A stretch of 7,363 nucleotides of DNA from an uncultured Lachnospiraceae bacterium. GTDB lineage: Bacteria > Bacillota > Clostridia > Lachnospirales > Lachnospiraceae. Positions 6,436 through 7,363 of the stretch are shown here, in pieces (the first letter of the stretch is position 1; every line of letters begins with the position of its first letter). The notes beneath the pieces are model-generated. The model made no database searches and was not told the origin of the DNA. It saw nothing but the letters and a program-made list of their open reading frames with translations. The stretch covers positions 1 through 7,363 of the forward strand of contig USKC01000155.1 of NCBI GenBank assembly GCA_900555195.1, read 5' to 3'. The position numbers and the translations under genes were made by a program.

Positions 6436-7363
6436 ATGGAAAGGATGGGAAACAGCGATATGGAAAAGGGAAAAAGCGCGCAGGGACCGATCCCAGGAAG
6501 GCTTCAGCGGGGAATGCCGGGGGTAAAGCCGAAAAATATGAAAGGGACGCTGCGGAGGCTGTGGAAGCTGACTAAAGGCCACAGACAGGGGCTTGCATGG
6601 GTATTTCTGTGTTCCGGCCTGGCTGCCGGCTCGGCAATCCTGTCGCCTTATCTGATTGGGGAAGTGATTAACCGGATTGATGCCGGCCATCCGTTTATAC
6701 TGCTGCTTGCCCTGCTCGCGGGCCTGTACCTTTGCGACTGGCTGGTGCGTTTCCTGCAGCAATTTCTGATGGCGAAAGTGGGGCAGAGGATGATTTTTCA
6801 CATCCGGGTCAGCCTTTTTTCCAAAATGAAAAAGCTTCCTTTGGCATTTTTTGACACCAGACAGCATGGGGAGCTGATGAGCCGCTTGACCAATGACGTG
6901 GACAATATCAGCGTGACGATTTCTGATTCGCTGACGCAGCTGATGATGTATGCCTTTACAATCGTGGGGATTTTCTGCGTGATGGTCCGCATCAGTCCGG
7001 TTCTGACCGCGCTTTCCCTTTTGGCTGTGGCGCTGATTTTTCTGCTGACCAAGACCGTCACCAAACGGACACGGATACTGTTCCGGCAGCAGCAGGTACT
7101 GCTCGGACAGTTGAACGGTCAGGTGGAAGAGAGCATTTCCGGCCTGAAAATGGTCAAAGCATTCTGCCGGGAAGAAGAAATGCTGCATTCTTTTGCGGAG
7201 AAGAATGAACAGTTCTGCCAGATTGCCACGCGCGCACAGATATGGTCCGGCTATCTGATGCCGGTCACCAATGTGATCAATAATCTGAATTATGTGCTGA
7301 TCGCCATTGTCAGCGGATTCCTGGCCGTGGAGGGAAAAATTATGGTGGGGACAATTTCCAGCT
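6436..7363 (+). CDS. ABC exporter half-transporter, partner subunit (3' end beyond window)
   Basis: The frame opens at ATG 6436 and remains open for 309 codons to the right edge, covering only the membrane domain. AGGA (6427-6430) five bases upstream supports this start; in-frame ATGs at 6445 and 6460 are alternatives. The N-terminus is polar and glycine/proline-rich, with RGMPGVKPKNMKGTLRRL (25-42), a leader typical of the TM288/LmrD/EfrB-type partner. Membrane helices lie at about 53-75, 86-112, 168-187, 189-206 and 277-298. The first intracellular loop carries FFDTRQHGELMSRLTNDVDN (138-157), the conserved coupling-helix region of ABC exporters, and EESISGLKMVKAF (231-243) is the usual later cytoplasmic motif. 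The ATPase domain is outside the window; by analogy it should keep the catalytic Glu and His missing from its neighbour. It lies 20 bases after the first ABC gene on the same strand, so both are co-transcribed. Confidence 0.92.
   Translation, partial: MERMGNSDMEKGKSAQGPIPGRLQRGMPGVKPKNMKGTLRRLWKLTKGHRQGLAWVFLCSGLAAGSAILSPYLIGEVINRIDAGHPFILLLALLAGLYLCDWLVRFLQQFLMAKVGQRMIFHIRVSLFSKMKKLPLAFFDTRQHGELMSRLTNDVDNISVTISDSLTQLMMYAFTIVGIFCVMVRISPVLTALSLLAVALIFLLTKTVTKRTRILFRQQQVLLGQLNGQVEESISGLKMVKAFCREEEMLHSFAEKNEQFCQIATRAQIWSGYLMPVTNVINNLNYVLIAIVSGFLAVEGKIMVGTISS

Noticed and set aside
6333..6575. Plus-strand 80-codon frame bridging the two ABC genes
   Set aside because: It is out of frame with both ABC proteins, is low-complexity (Arg, Lys, Gly), and is explained as an out-of-frame reading of the ABC end and the next gene's polar leader.
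6382..7188. Long minus-strand open frame (268 codons) opposite the second ABC gene
   Set aside because: The sequence is His/Gln/Pro-rich antisense composition with no domain. The plus strand encodes a conserved ABC membrane domain over the same bases.
1..7363. CRISPR arrays, tRNA genes, insertion sequences, attachment sites, riboswitch with known consensus
   Set aside because: No regularly spaced repeats, no tRNA-like cloverleaf, no transposase or integrase motif and no recognisable riboswitch core were found on inspection of the non-coding gaps.

Overview
The window looks like chromosomal DNA from a medium-GC anaerobic Firmicute, most likely a gut Lachnospiraceae / Clostridium cluster XIVa relative. 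This is inferred from purine-rich Shine-Dalgarno sites (GGAGGA, AAGGA, AAAGGGG), sigma-A style promoters with an extended -10, AT-rich gaps between more GC-rich genes, and the protein families present. No genus-level marker is present, so the assignment is tentative.

Left part (1-2779): a TetR-family regulator gene runs off the left edge on the minus strand. Only its first 45 codons, starting at a TTG, are visible. It is divergent from a complete 815-residue P-type cation ATPase of the PEGL / CtpE-like type. The roughly 195-bp gap between them holds a perfect 19-bp inverted repeat. The ATPase reading frame stays open back to position 2, but that extension is antisense to the TetR gene and is not protein. 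The true ATPase start is position 332, behind a GGAGGA ribosome binding site.

Middle (2780-4253): a strong-looking promoter (TATAAT with extended TG) precedes a monocistronic zinc-dependent medium-chain polyol/alcohol dehydrogenase, closest in remembered sequence to erythritol/threitol dehydrogenases. A 305-bp gap follows. It holds a hairpin terminator, repeated TGACAAA words and the promoter region of the next operon.

Right part (4254-7363): a MarR-family regulator overlaps by four bases (ATGA) an ABC exporter half-transporter, and a second half-transporter follows 20 bp later and is cut by the right edge. The first ABC protein has a degenerate ATP site (Asp for the Walker B Glu, Gln for the switch His). 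That is the hallmark of the TM287/BmrC side of a heterodimeric multidrug-type exporter, so the second gene is very probably its obligate partner. MarR is probably the drug-responsive repressor of the operon.

The window as a whole is two regulator-plus-transporter modules flanking a lone dehydrogenase. I see no CRISPR array, tRNA, rRNA, insertion sequence or phage gene. Nothing here is clearly a new system. The least explained elements are the 19-bp inverted repeat, the TGACAAA repeats and the TetR/P-type ATPase pairing.
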